Shown: piece after piece, positions 1 through 7,712 of the stretch
How positions within the stretch are numbered: the stretch's first letter is position 1
Layout of the letters: every line of letters begins with the position of its first letter
Origin: Saprospiraceae bacterium
GTDB lineage: Bacteria > Bacteroidota > Bacteroidia > Chitinophagales > Saprospiraceae
Direction of reading: 5' to 3'
Length of the DNA: 11,415 nt
Assembly (NCBI GenBank): GCA_013361075.1
Contig: JABWAJ010000129.1
Coordinates: forward strand, 1-11,415
Program-made: the position numbers and the translations under genes
Notes under the pieces: model-generated
What the model saw: only the letters and a program-made list of their open reading frames with translations
Told to the model about the DNA's origin: nothing
Database searches by the model: none

Positions 1-212
1 CTGCCGGTCCCGGTAAGACCTCCTCATTGTGCACTCCCGCCCTCAATATAGCATGAATTCAGCCCCAAACAACCCGTAAGAGTATTTTTTTGGACGATGG
101 TTGTAAGAACAAAGCGCCGCAACGCTGCTCTATCGCTTAAAATGAAGCGTTGGAAAGGCATGGATCTTCTTTGGCATGATTGGGTAAAATATGGTAAACG
201 AAACCCGGATTT
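1..212. other. Region downstream of the operon with no recognisable gene
   Basis: This stretch follows the stop codon of the last operon gene. No reading frame here resembles a known protein. On the minus strand an ATG at 27-25 (MRRSYRDRQ, running off the edge) or a GTG just upstream could start the next gene, but too little is visible to call it. I found no convincing intrinsic terminator: short complementary arms near 110-155 (AACGCT/AGCGTT) have no clean stem or U-tract. Whether the operon ends here or continues past the edge is therefore open. Confidence 0.5.
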
Positions 213-1784
213 TCATCCAAACACCTTCCATAAAATCCTCAGACTCCAGAAAATGACCATCGCACCAACACCCATGAAGAGCAGGCGAACCGGCAGTTTT
301 CCGGCTAATTTTGCTGCAAAAGGCGCAGCAATCACCCCGCCAAGGATCAGGCCTGCAATAACTTTCCAGTGTTCGATACCGATGAGTGAAAAAAACGTCA
401 GCGCGCTGGCAAACGTAATAAAAAACTCAATCAGGCTAACCGTACCAATGACATATTGTGGCGTTTTCCCTTTGGCAATCAGGGTACTGGTCACCAAAGG
501 CCCCCAGCCGCCACCGCCAAAAGAATCGAGAAATCCACCCGCACCGGCTAACCAGCCCAGGTTTTTAGCTTTCCGCTTTTTCTTATTTTTAGCAAAAGCG
601 CGGCCCAAAATCCGGATGCCTAAAATCATGGCATAAGCAGCCAGTATGGGCCGAATAACCCCGGCGTATTCATTACCCAGCCATGACAGCAAAGCCGCAC
701 CGGTAACGGCACCGAGTACACCGGGAATCAGGAGTATTCTGAACAGTTTGCGGTTCACATTACCAAAACGGTAGTGCGAATACCCCGAAGCACCGGAAGC
801 GAACATTTCTGCGGTATGGATGCTGGAACTGATTGCCGCCAGTGGTATGCCGGTGCTCATTAGCACAATTTGTGTGACTACCCCATAGCCCATCCCCAAC
901 AGACCATCTATAAATTGTGCGGCAAACCCGGTAAAGACAAACAACCAAAAAGCTTCATCAAGATGGGCTCCTAAGGATTCCCACGAATCACCGGGTACGT
1001 ACAGATACAGGATATTGGCCACCAGCAACAGGCCAAAAGCAGTCAGGGAAGCCCTGGCAATAAGACGCCATTTTTTGCCATCTATTTTACTCAGGTTTCG
1101 CTGCCGGATGACATCCCGTACAGCCATGGCCGGTTCGGCAACAAGTACGGAAGTCAATTCGCTCAAGGTATTTACTTTTTCTGAAAAATCCCCTTTGAGC
1201 CTGTGACGGATAACGGGCATTTTTTGCAATACCTCGTCCAATTCGTCTGGCAGTGCTTGCTGGAATGTTTCTTTCAGTCGTTTGGCAACGGTCGGCGACT
1301 TGCCATTGGTAGAAATCGCAATTTTAAGGTCGCCTTTTTGTACGACCGAAGACAGATAAAAATCGCACAACTCGGGCGTATCTGCAACGTTGCAAAAAAT
1401 CCGGCAGGTTGCAGCCAGGTCCCGGATTTGTTCGTTCAGCGCCCGGTCGTCCGTGGCAGCAATCACCAATTGCTGGCCATCCAGATCAGCGGCGTCAAAG
1501 GATTTTTCTAACAATACCACCTGCGGATACTCCCGGGTGAAGTCGCGGATTGCCTGCGAAATATGCACACCTACTAAAGTCACCGGAGTTTGTGGACTGT
1601 TGCTCAGCACCGCCCGGATTTTTTCCAAGCCAACATACCCGCCGCCGACGATCAGTACCCGGAATTTTTCCAGTTTCAAAAAAATCGGGAAAAGGGTATT
1701 CCCGGGGGAATCCCCTCCGCTATGTGGCCCGGAGTTGCCTGAAAAAGCCTCCGCCGGGGGCTCAATTGTGGAAATTCGTGCCAT
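213..1784 (-). CDS. Fusion protein: precorrin-2 dehydrogenase (siroheme synthase N-domain, Met8/CysG-N type) plus TSUP (TauE/SafE) membrane transporter
   Basis: The 523-residue protein has two unrelated halves. Residues about 29-235 form a CysG-N/Met8-like domain: NTLFPIFLKLE, then the NAD-binding GGGYVG at 47-52, then the NVADTPELCDF segment with Asp135 at the position of the catalytic Asp of the family, and AISTNGKSP. This domain oxidises precorrin-2 to sirohydrochlorin, and in some members inserts iron, for CysI siroheme. From about residue 245 to the end there are roughly eight membrane segments with the two TSUP repeats (GLLGMGYGVVTQ and FLDSFGGGGWGPLVTSTLI). TSUP proteins move sulfate, sulfite or organosulfonates. 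The context suggests sulfate uptake or sulfite export, but the substrate and direction are not shown. I chose the ATG at 1784, which overlaps the cysI stop by 23 bp; a longer frame to 1820 would need TTG. About 28 Pro/Gly/Ser-rich residues precede the usual domain start, where most family members begin with Met. Confidence 0.87.
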   Translation of the reverse strand: MARISTIEPPAEAFSGNSGPHSGGDSPGNTLFPIFLKLEKFRVLIVGGGYVGLEKIRAVLSNSPQTPVTLVGVHISQAIRDFTREYPQVVLLEKSFDAADLDGQQLVIAATDDRALNEQIRDLAATCRIFCNVADTPELCDFYLSSVVQKGDLKIAISTNGKSPTVAKRLKETFQQALPDELDEVLQKMPVIRHRLKGDFSEKVNTLSELTSVLVAEPAMAVRDVIRQRNLSKIDGKKWRLIARASLTAFGLLLVANILYLYVPGDSWESLGAHLDEAFWLFVFTGFAAQFIDGLLGMGYGVVTQIVLMSTGIPLAAISSSIHTAEMFASGASGYSHYRFGNVNRKLFRILLIPGVLGAVTGAALLSWLGNEYAGVIRPILAAYAMILGIRILGRAFAKNKKKRKAKNLGWLAGAGGFLDSFGGGGWGPLVTSTLIAKGKTPQYVIGTVSLIEFFITFASALTFFSLIGIEHWKVIAGLILGGVIAAPFAAKLAGKLPVRLLFMGVGAMVIFWSLRILWKVFG

Positions 1785-3531
1785 GCGTAGTAGCTGTGAT
1801 ATACCCCATTCTGATGACAAAATCGCCGAAGCGTTCCCCCGGATTCCGCTTCATGGCATACGCCGCAATCAGTGGTTCCAGCTCGCGCAAAATACCTGCT
1901 TCATCTGCCATTTCCCGGTAAAGTTTATTTAAGCGGCTACCGTCGTGCGCTGCACCGAGGTAGAGGTTGTAATAACCAGGCGACTTCCCGACAAGGCCAA
2001 TCTCCCCAAGATAAGGACGGCCACAGCCATTGGGGCAACCAGTCATGCGAATATTGATTGCTTCTTTCTGCATGTGGTATTTCCGAAGAATCGCATCTAT
2101 TTGATCAATCAACCGGGGCAGGTAGCGCTCTGCTTCCGCAAAAGCGAGGGTACAGGTCGGCAGTGCAACGCAGGCAATTGAATTGAGGCGCAGTGCGGTT
2201 TGTTGAAAGGTTTTTTCCAATACCCCATATTTTTTCAAAATACTTTCTACTTCTAGTCGTTCGTTGGGCAAAATGTTGCCAATCAACAGGTTTTGATTTC
2301 CGGTAAGGCGAAATTCTCCTTCGCTCAACAGGGCTGCGATTTCCCGGAGTGCTGTTTTCAACTGGTAATTTTCAGTATTCCGTACCCGCCCGCCCTCAAT
2401 AAACAAAGTCAGGTGGAACCGGCCGCTTTGCCCCTGCGTCCAGCCGAAGTGGTCGCCGGAGTGCTTAAACTGGAAAGGCCTCAACGGTTCAAACGCAACA
2501 CCGGAGCGCGTTTCCACTTCTTTGCGGAACGCATCAAGCCCCATGCGCTCGATGGTGTATTTGAGCCGGCTGAATTTGCGGTTTTCGCGGTTGCCAAAGT
2601 CGCGTTGGGTCGTAATGACTGCTTCGCAAACTTTTAGAACGTCTTCCGTTCTCACAAAGCCAAGCAGGTCGGCAAGGCGCGGAAAAGTTTCCGGCATTCC
2701 GAAGGTCATGCCCAGGCCGCCGCCTGCTGCAACATTAAACCCAGTCAGGTCTCCGTTTTCCTCAATGCCAATCAGGCCTATATCATTTGCAAAAACGTCG
2801 GTATCATTTTCCGGAGGAGCGGCCAGTGCAATTTTGAATTTCCGGGGCAGGTAGGTTTTTCCATAAATCGGTTCTGCGTCTTCCTGTCCAGGAGTAGTCA
2901 GAAAGACCTTGCTCCAATTGCCTTCTTCCCGGCTGCCTTTCGGCGCGTCCGTCTCCTCTGCCAGGCCCGGTGGTGCCCAGATTTCTGCATAAGCGGTTGT
3001 TTGCGGCGTAAATGCAGCACTGATGGATTTGGCCACTTCGTACAGGGCTGCATGCACGCGACTTTCGTCGGGATTTGCGCTGCACATCACATTCCGGTTG
3101 ACGTCTCCGCAGCCGGCGATGCTATCTAACAGTACCTGGTTGAAGCCCTGAACGGCCGCTTTCAGGTTGCGTTTGTAAACACCATGCAGTTGAAAAGCTT
3201 GTCGCGTAGTCAGTTTCAAGGTGCCATTGCCGTATTGATCTGCCAACTCGTCCATACGCAGCCATTGTTTCGGCGATGCAACGCCGCCCGGCACCCGCAC
3301 GCGAATCATGAAAGAATAAAGCGGTTCCAGTTTTTGACGGGCACGCTCACTTTCGAGGTCACGGTCGGTTTGCTGGTAGGAGCCATGAAACTTGATGAGG
3401 TGCGTATCATCAGGAAACAAGGCACCGGTGATGCCATTTTCCAGGCTCTCTAACAGAGTACCGCGCAGGTAATTGCTTTTGGCTTTTACGTGTTCAACTT
3501 CCGTATGGGAAGGTTTCGTTTCTGGTTGCAT
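1762..3531 (-). CDS. cysI: Assimilatory sulfite reductase hemoprotein, beta subunit
   Basis: This 589-residue protein carries siroheme and a [4Fe-4S] cluster and reduces sulfite to sulfide with six electrons from the CysJ flavoprotein encoded two genes upstream. The cluster ligands are C454 and C460 (CVALPTC) and C499 and C503 (CPNGC), with the same 6/39/4 spacing as E. coli CysI. Likely substrate and siroheme contacts are R110 (TTRQAFQLHG), R146 (DVNRNVMC), and K231 and K233 (LPRKFK). The two sulfite/nitrite reductase ferredoxin-like half-domains are both present. The frame extends to a TTG at 3549, but the ATG at 3531 is preferred and leaves 30 bp after chrA. The neighbouring cysJ argues for NADPH sulfite reductase rather than a ferredoxin-dependent nitrite reductase. 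The 3' end overlaps the next gene by 23 bp, which suggests translational coupling. Confidence 0.95.
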   Translation of the reverse strand: MQPETKPSHTEVEHVKAKSNYLRGTLLESLENGITGALFPDDTHLIKFHGSYQQTDRDLESERARQKLEPLYSFMIRVRVPGGVASPKQWLRMDELADQYGNGTLKLTTRQAFQLHGVYKRNLKAAVQGFNQVLLDSIAGCGDVNRNVMCSANPDESRVHAALYEVAKSISAAFTPQTTAYAEIWAPPGLAEETDAPKGSREEGNWSKVFLTTPGQEDAEPIYGKTYLPRKFKIALAAPPENDTDVFANDIGLIGIEENGDLTGFNVAAGGGLGMTFGMPETFPRLADLLGFVRTEDVLKVCEAVITTQRDFGNRENRKFSRLKYTIERMGLDAFRKEVETRSGVAFEPLRPFQFKHSGDHFGWTQGQSGRFHLTLFIEGGRVRNTENYQLKTALREIAALLSEGEFRLTGNQNLLIGNILPNERLEVESILKKYGVLEKTFQQTALRLNSIACVALPTCTLAFAEAERYLPRLIDQIDAILRKYHMQKEAINIRMTGCPNGCGRPYLGEIGLVGKSPGYYNLYLGAAHDGSRLNKLYREMADEAGILRELEPLIAAYAMKRNPGERFGDFVIRMGYITATTHGTNFHN

Positions 3532-3561
3532 GTTCTTTGTGTTTGGCAAACGTTGCAGATT

Positions 3562-4881
3562 TTACAAACCGGTAAGGTTCAGCAGCAATCCGGCAACGGC
3601 GCTGATTCCGATCCAAACGATCATGTTAATTTTAAAATACTGGAGTGCAGCTAAGGAAACCAGGATCCAGGCAAGCGGTATTTCCTGAATTTCCGGCCAT
3701 TCCGGCGCGATCACCGCCTGCCCTAAATAGAGGCACAGGCTCAAAATGACGCCGGCCACTGCAGCGGTCGTGAATTGCAAAACTGATTTTATGACCGGAC
3801 TGGCCTGTGTCCGCTCAATGAGCGGTGCTCCGGCAAAAATGAACAGAAAGGATGGCAAAAAAGTATAATAAACCGTCGTCGCCAAAGCCACAGAAGCTAT
3901 TGTCAGCGAGCCGGCAGAGCTGGTGTAACCTGCCATGAAACCTACAAATGCCAGGACGATGATGAGCGGGCCGGGCGTGGTTTCTCCCAAAGCAAGGCCA
4001 TCGAGCATTTGCAGTTTGGTAAGCCACCCGAATTGTTCCACGCTGATCTGCGCAACATAGGGCAATACCGCATAAGCACCTCCAAACGTAACAAAGGCTG
4101 CCTGTGTGAAAAACAGGGAGAGCTTTTTCCAAAAATCAAAATCAGCTGCAAAAACGCTGAACAAAATAAGGGGCAGTATCCAAAGTAAGAAGCCAAAGCC
4201 AATTTGGCGCCCCAGGCGGCTTGCTGAAAACGCGCTGTGAGGCACAAGAGTATCCCGGTTAATGAAGTAAGCCATTTCTTCCAGATCGCTTGAACGCTGG
4301 GAGCCAGGATTTTCTGCCTGCCGAAACGGGGTCAGATAAACGACCGCCAGTCCGGCTAAAATAGCGCCCACAATCAGGAGTGGGAACGGCACTTTTAAAA
4401 AATGAATCATTACAAAAGCAATGACGGCTACCCCGTAATGCAGTGGCGTTTGCAGAGATTTTTTTCCGATTTTCAGAATGGCTCCGATGACAATGGCCAC
4501 TACCGCCGGTTTCAAAAAAACAAAGATGGATTGTACTGCCGGAATTTGCCCGTAAGTAACATACAACAGACTCAATACCCACAATAAAATGGCCGAAGGC
4601 AGTACGAAAAGAATGCCCGCTGCCAATCCGCCTTTGGCACCATGCAGCATCCAGCCGGAATAAGTAGCCAATTGCTGTGCTTCGGGGCCGGGCAGCAGCA
4701 TGCAGTAATTTAAGGCATGCAGAAATTTGGAATTGCTGATCCACCGCTTTTGGTTCACCAAAAAATCATGCATGATCGCAATCTGGCCTGCCGGCCCGCC
4801 AAAACTAATGAATCCCAGGCGAAGCCAGAACCATAAAGCTTCGCGAAACGTGGGTGCAGCAGGAGGCAGTTGATTTTTCAT
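3562..4881 (-). CDS. chrA: CHR-family (ChrA) oxyanion transporter, long two-domain form
   Basis: A 439-residue polytopic inner-membrane protein made of two homologous CHR halves. The first half has LRLGFISFGGPAGQ at about 21-33 and LLPGPEAQQLA at about 62-72. The second has FVTFGGAYAVLPYV at about 263-276 and LALGETTPGPL at about 296-306, a typical CHR signature. Characterised members export chromate, a structural analogue of sulfate. Here the gene sits between cysJ (34 bp gap) and cysI (30 bp gap) in a sulfate assimilation operon, with no chromate regulator or other resistance gene in view. A role in moving sulfate or sulfite, or in removing chromate that enters by sulfate uptake, is inference from that context. 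The ATG at 4881 is the first in frame. The family call is firm; the substrate is open. Confidence 0.9.
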   Translation of the reverse strand: MKNQLPPAAPTFREALWFWLRLGFISFGGPAGQIAIMHDFLVNQKRWISNSKFLHALNYCMLLPGPEAQQLATYSGWMLHGAKGGLAAGILFVLPSAILLWVLSLLYVTYGQIPAVQSIFVFLKPAVVAIVIGAILKIGKKSLQTPLHYGVAVIAFVMIHFLKVPFPLLIVGAILAGLAVVYLTPFRQAENPGSQRSSDLEEMAYFINRDTLVPHSAFSASRLGRQIGFGFLLWILPLILFSVFAADFDFWKKLSLFFTQAAFVTFGGAYAVLPYVAQISVEQFGWLTKLQMLDGLALGETTPGPLIIVLAFVGFMAGYTSSAGSLTIASVALATTVYYTFLPSFLFIFAGAPLIERTQASPVIKSVLQFTTAAVAGVILSLCLYLGQAVIAPEWPEIQEIPLAWILVSLAALQYFKINMIVWIGISAVAGLLLNLTGL

Positions 4882-4915
4882 GCATTTTGATGTTTAGATT
4901 GTCCCGGATTTTCGC

Positions 4916-6721
4916 TCAATATACATCCTCCAGATACCGCCTTTGCTTTTTCAGATTGCTCAAATATTCGGCTGCATAAACTTCGCCTTTGCCACTTTCC
5001 CGGGCGATGATCTGAAGAAATGCCTGTTGTACGCCGGGCGCCATGTGGTTTTTATCGCCGCAGATGTAGCAGTTTGCACCGTTTTCAAGGCGGTCAAACA
5101 ATTGCCGGCTACGCTCCAGCAGGCGGTGCTGAACGTATATTTTTTCGGGTTGGTCACGCGAAAAAGCCACGTCTAAACGATCAAGCGCACCGGATTTGAG
5201 GTATTGCAACCACTCCCGCTGGTAAAGAAAATCCGTTGTGAAATTGGGGTTTCCAAAAAACAGCCAATTCCTGCCTTGTTTGGACAAACTGGCATCCCGC
5301 CGTTCGTTCCGTTCTTCCACAAACGCCCGGAATGGTGCCACACCTGTGCCAGGCCCAATCAAGATAAGGTCGGTACTGTCGTCAGCTGGTAGTTTAAAGT
5401 ATTCGTTGCGCTCTATGAAAACCCCGATGCTGTCGCCAACCTCCTTTCGGTCTGCTAAAAAAACAGACGCTAGCCCTTCCCGGCTGGTTCTTCCAAATTC
5501 GTAGCGCAGTGCAGAAACCGTCAGGTGTGCTTCTTCAGGGTGCGCGGCAAGGCTCGAAGCAATGGAATACAGCCTCGGCGCAATCGGGCGCAGGATATCG
5601 GTCAACTGTTGTGGCGTTAAGCCGGAGGGAAATTCCCGCAACAAATCCCCGGCGTTGCGCCCCCAAAGGTATTTTTTCAACCGTTCGTGATCGGTAACCA
5701 CTGCGTTAATGGCCGCCGAATGCTCCGTTTGTGCGCCGTACTGCTCCAGCACATTCCGATGCAGGACAGACAATTCTTTGTGCTTTTTCAGGACAGTTGC
5801 CAGGTCCGTGGGTGCTCCTTCAAATTCGACTTGCTCCGATCCCGAAAATTTGGTCGCAGCCAACACCTGCCCGACTAACCGATCCGGATTTTGTGCCCAA
5901 ATACCCAGCGAATCGCCTGGTTCGTAAACCAGCCCGGAACCTTCCAGTCCCAGCTCCAAATGATAGGTCTCTTTTACCGAGCCGCGCCCGTTGAGTTTTA
6001 TTTTTTCCAAAACCGGTGCAGAAAATGGTTTTTTGCGGTTGAATCCTGCCGCGTAGTGCGGACTAGCCGGCGCGGAGAGTTTAACACTTGCAGCGGAGTA
6101 AGCTCCGGTTGTTGTTTTCAGGCGGTTCACAACCGTTGCAGCCCAGGTGTCCGCCGTTTCTTCAAAATCTATATCACAATCGGCTCGCGGAGCAAGACGA
6201 CTTGCCCCCAAAGCTTCCAGCCGGGCGTCAATGTCTTTGCCGGTCTGGCAAAACCTGAGGTAACTGCTGTCGCCCAAACTGCATACTGCAAATTGCAAAT
6301 CAGGCAATTGCGGAGCTCTGGCGCTGTGCAGCCATTCATAAAAAGCTTCTGCAGCGGTAGGCGGCGTGCCTTCTCCCTGTGTACTGACCACAAAGAAAAC
6401 AACCTTTGCATTTTTCAGGTTTTTGACGGCATATTCGGCAAGGTCGGTTGCTGTAGCCTCCCAGCCTTGCTCCCGGATGAGCGCCACAGTCCGTTGGGCC
6501 ACTTTTTTGCTGTTGCCGGTTTGGGAGCCATACAATACCTGTACCACCTGAGTTTGCGCCTGCTGTGGTGGTGGAGCTGCGGCTTCTGATTGCCCGGCAG
6601 TTGCCAAACCATACAAAAAGCCACTGAGCCAAAGCTGTTGTTCTGCCGAGTGTTCCAGGCTCAGTTTTTTTAGTAACGCTTCGTCAAACCGGCCAATTGG
6701 TGCTGTTGCAATCTTGGTCAT
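4916..6721 (-). CDS. cysJ: NADPH sulfite reductase flavoprotein, alpha subunit
   Basis: A 601-residue diflavin reductase (E. coli CysJ has 599) that passes electrons from NADPH through FAD and FMN to CysI. The N-terminal flavodoxin domain (about 60-205) shows LYGSQTGNSKK (SQTGN at 66-70), STQGEG at 113-118 and VCSLGDSSY. A connecting FAD-binding domain contains RLYSIASS at 383-390. The NADPH-binding part has GPGTGVAPFRAF from 456, FFGNPNFTTDFLY and YICGDKNHMAPGV. The C-terminus ends in RRYLEDVY, like the terminal aromatic-capped end of CysJ. The ATG at 6721 gives the family length; the open frame continues to a TTG at 6742, which would add only MTIKFFT. The 101-bp gap upstream to cobA is the longest inside the operon and holds a heptamer repeat. 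Confidence 0.95.
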   Translation of the reverse strand: MTKIATAPIGRFDEALLKKLSLEHSAEQQLWLSGFLYGLATAGQSEAAAPPPQQAQTQVVQVLYGSQTGNSKKVAQRTVALIREQGWEATATDLAEYAVKNLKNAKVVFFVVSTQGEGTPPTAAEAFYEWLHSARAPQLPDLQFAVCSLGDSSYLRFCQTGKDIDARLEALGASRLAPRADCDIDFEETADTWAATVVNRLKTTTGAYSAASVKLSAPASPHYAAGFNRKKPFSAPVLEKIKLNGRGSVKETYHLELGLEGSGLVYEPGDSLGIWAQNPDRLVGQVLAATKFSGSEQVEFEGAPTDLATVLKKHKELSVLHRNVLEQYGAQTEHSAAINAVVTDHERLKKYLWGRNAGDLLREFPSGLTPQQLTDILRPIAPRLYSIASSLAAHPEEAHLTVSALRYEFGRTSREGLASVFLADRKEVGDSIGVFIERNEYFKLPADDSTDLILIGPGTGVAPFRAFVEERNERRDASLSKQGRNWLFFGNPNFTTDFLYQREWLQYLKSGALDRLDVAFSRDQPEKIYVQHRLLERSRQLFDRLENGANCYICGDKNHMAPGVQQAFLQIIARESGKGEVYAAEYLSNLKKQRRYLEDVY

Positions 6722-6755
6722 GGTGAAAAATTTTATGGTCAATAAATTTTATATC

Positions 6756-6804
6756 AAGGGGCAAGGGGCAAGGAGCAAGGAGTAAGGGGCAAGGGGCAAG
6801 GGGC
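6756..6804. repeat. Seven tandem copies of a 7-bp unit (AAGGGGC)
   Basis: Seven contiguous heptamers lie between the cobA stop and the cysJ start. Copies 1, 2, 5, 6 and 7 are exactly AAGGGGC; copy 3 is AAGGAGC and copy 4 AAGGAGT. The plus strand, which is the template for the operon, therefore has five GGGG runs, while the transcript has C-rich GCCCCTT units. The copy number could change by slippage. Whether it affects cysJ expression is unknown. Confidence 0.9.
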
Positions 6805-6822
6805 AAAACTATCGGTTCACGA

Positions 6823-7632
6823 TTACGTGAATTGCCCCTCTGGGTTTGTCTCTTGCAAACTTGTCCTTTGTTTTCTTAACCTGTGGTCAACTACTTCTCC
6901 GACAATGATCACCGCCGGGCTGCCAATTCCCGAAAGCAGTGCCTTTTCGGCAATATCCGAAACACGGCCAGTCAGCGTTCGCTGACGAGGTGTTGACGCA
7001 TTTTGAACGATAGCAACCGGTAGTTCCGACTTACCGCTGCGCGCGTAAGCCTCTGCAATTTCAGGGAGTTTGGCCAGGCCCATCAGGATGACCGCCGTTG
7101 CGTTGGTTCGGGCAACCTCGAAGATTTCAGGGTTCAGTTCACCGGTATCCGTCGTCGCAGTCATTACCCAAAAACCACGACTGGCGCCCCTCAGTGTAAC
7201 GGCAATTCCAGCCAACCCCGGGCCGGCAATGGCGCTGGATACGCCGGGAATGTAATCTACCTCAAGGCCATGTTCCCGGGCATAGTGCAATTCTTCCATC
7301 CCTCTGCCAAAAACAAAAGGGTCGCCCCCTTTCAGCCGGACAACTTTTCCAAAGGCATGCGCACAATCCACAATCAGTGCATTGATTTCTTCCTGGGTAT
7401 GCGACTTTTTACCGCGCCGCTTTCCCACAAAAAGTCGGATGGCATCAGCGGGTGCGTGTTGCAGCAAAGCTTCATCTACCAGAGCATCATAGAGCACGGC
7501 GTCTGCTTCCTGCAAGGCTTTTAACCCTTTTAAGGTCAGCAATTCAGGGTCACCAATTCCCGCACCTACCAGAACGAGTTCCGGGCGCTTAGACGGGTCA
7601 AAAATTGAAACAGGCATGGAATAATCACTCAT
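6823..7632 (-). CDS. cobA: Uroporphyrinogen-III C-methyltransferase (SUMT)
   Basis: A 269-residue SAM-dependent methyltransferase that converts uroporphyrinogen III to precorrin-2, the first dedicated step of siroheme synthesis. Signatures in order are LVGAGIGDPELLTLKG at about 21-36, VVRLKGGDPFVFGRG at 97-111 and PGVSSAIAGPGLAGI at 129-143. This is the standalone form: the CysG N-terminal dehydrogenase/chelatase domain is missing here and is instead found fused to a transporter at 213-1784. It could equally be named cysG(A) or sumT. The ATG at 7632 is the first in frame; a second ATG five codons on (MPVSIF) is possible. It lies 80 bp after cysN and presumably supplies the CysI prosthetic group. 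Confidence 0.94.
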   Translation of the reverse strand: MSDYSMPVSIFDPSKRPELVLVGAGIGDPELLTLKGLKALQEADAVLYDALVDEALLQHAPADAIRLFVGKRRGKKSHTQEEINALIVDCAHAFGKVVRLKGGDPFVFGRGMEELHYAREHGLEVDYIPGVSSAIAGPGLAGIAVTLRGASRGFWVMTATTDTGELNPEIFEVARTNATAVILMGLAKLPEIAEAYARSGKSELPVAIVQNASTPRQRTLTGRVSDIAEKALLSGIGSPAVIIVGEVVDHRLRKQRTSLQETNPEGQFT

Positions 7633-7712
7633 TTGTCTTGATTTTATGCGGCGGATCGCTGTCCGGCCGGGATATTTGTTATTGCGTATCTTATGGGCAT
7701 TCCGGCAGTATT

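Noticed and set aside
97..636. 179-residue ORF on the plus strand
   Set aside because: Most of it is antisense to the TSUP domain of the fusion gene, and its protein is low-complexity Pro/Lys/Arg-rich with no recognisable domain.
1762..3531. Nitrite reductase instead of sulfite reductase
   Set aside because: The siroheme/Fe-S fold is shared, but the adjacent CysJ-type flavoprotein, the CysI-like cysteine spacing and the sulfate pathway context favour CysI.
5891..6589. 232-residue ORF on the plus strand
   Set aside because: It lies wholly antisense to cysJ, whose motifs and length are fully intact; the translation resembles no family.
6756..6804. CRISPR array
   Set aside because: The repeat units are 7 bp and directly adjacent with no spacers, so this is a simple tandem repeat.
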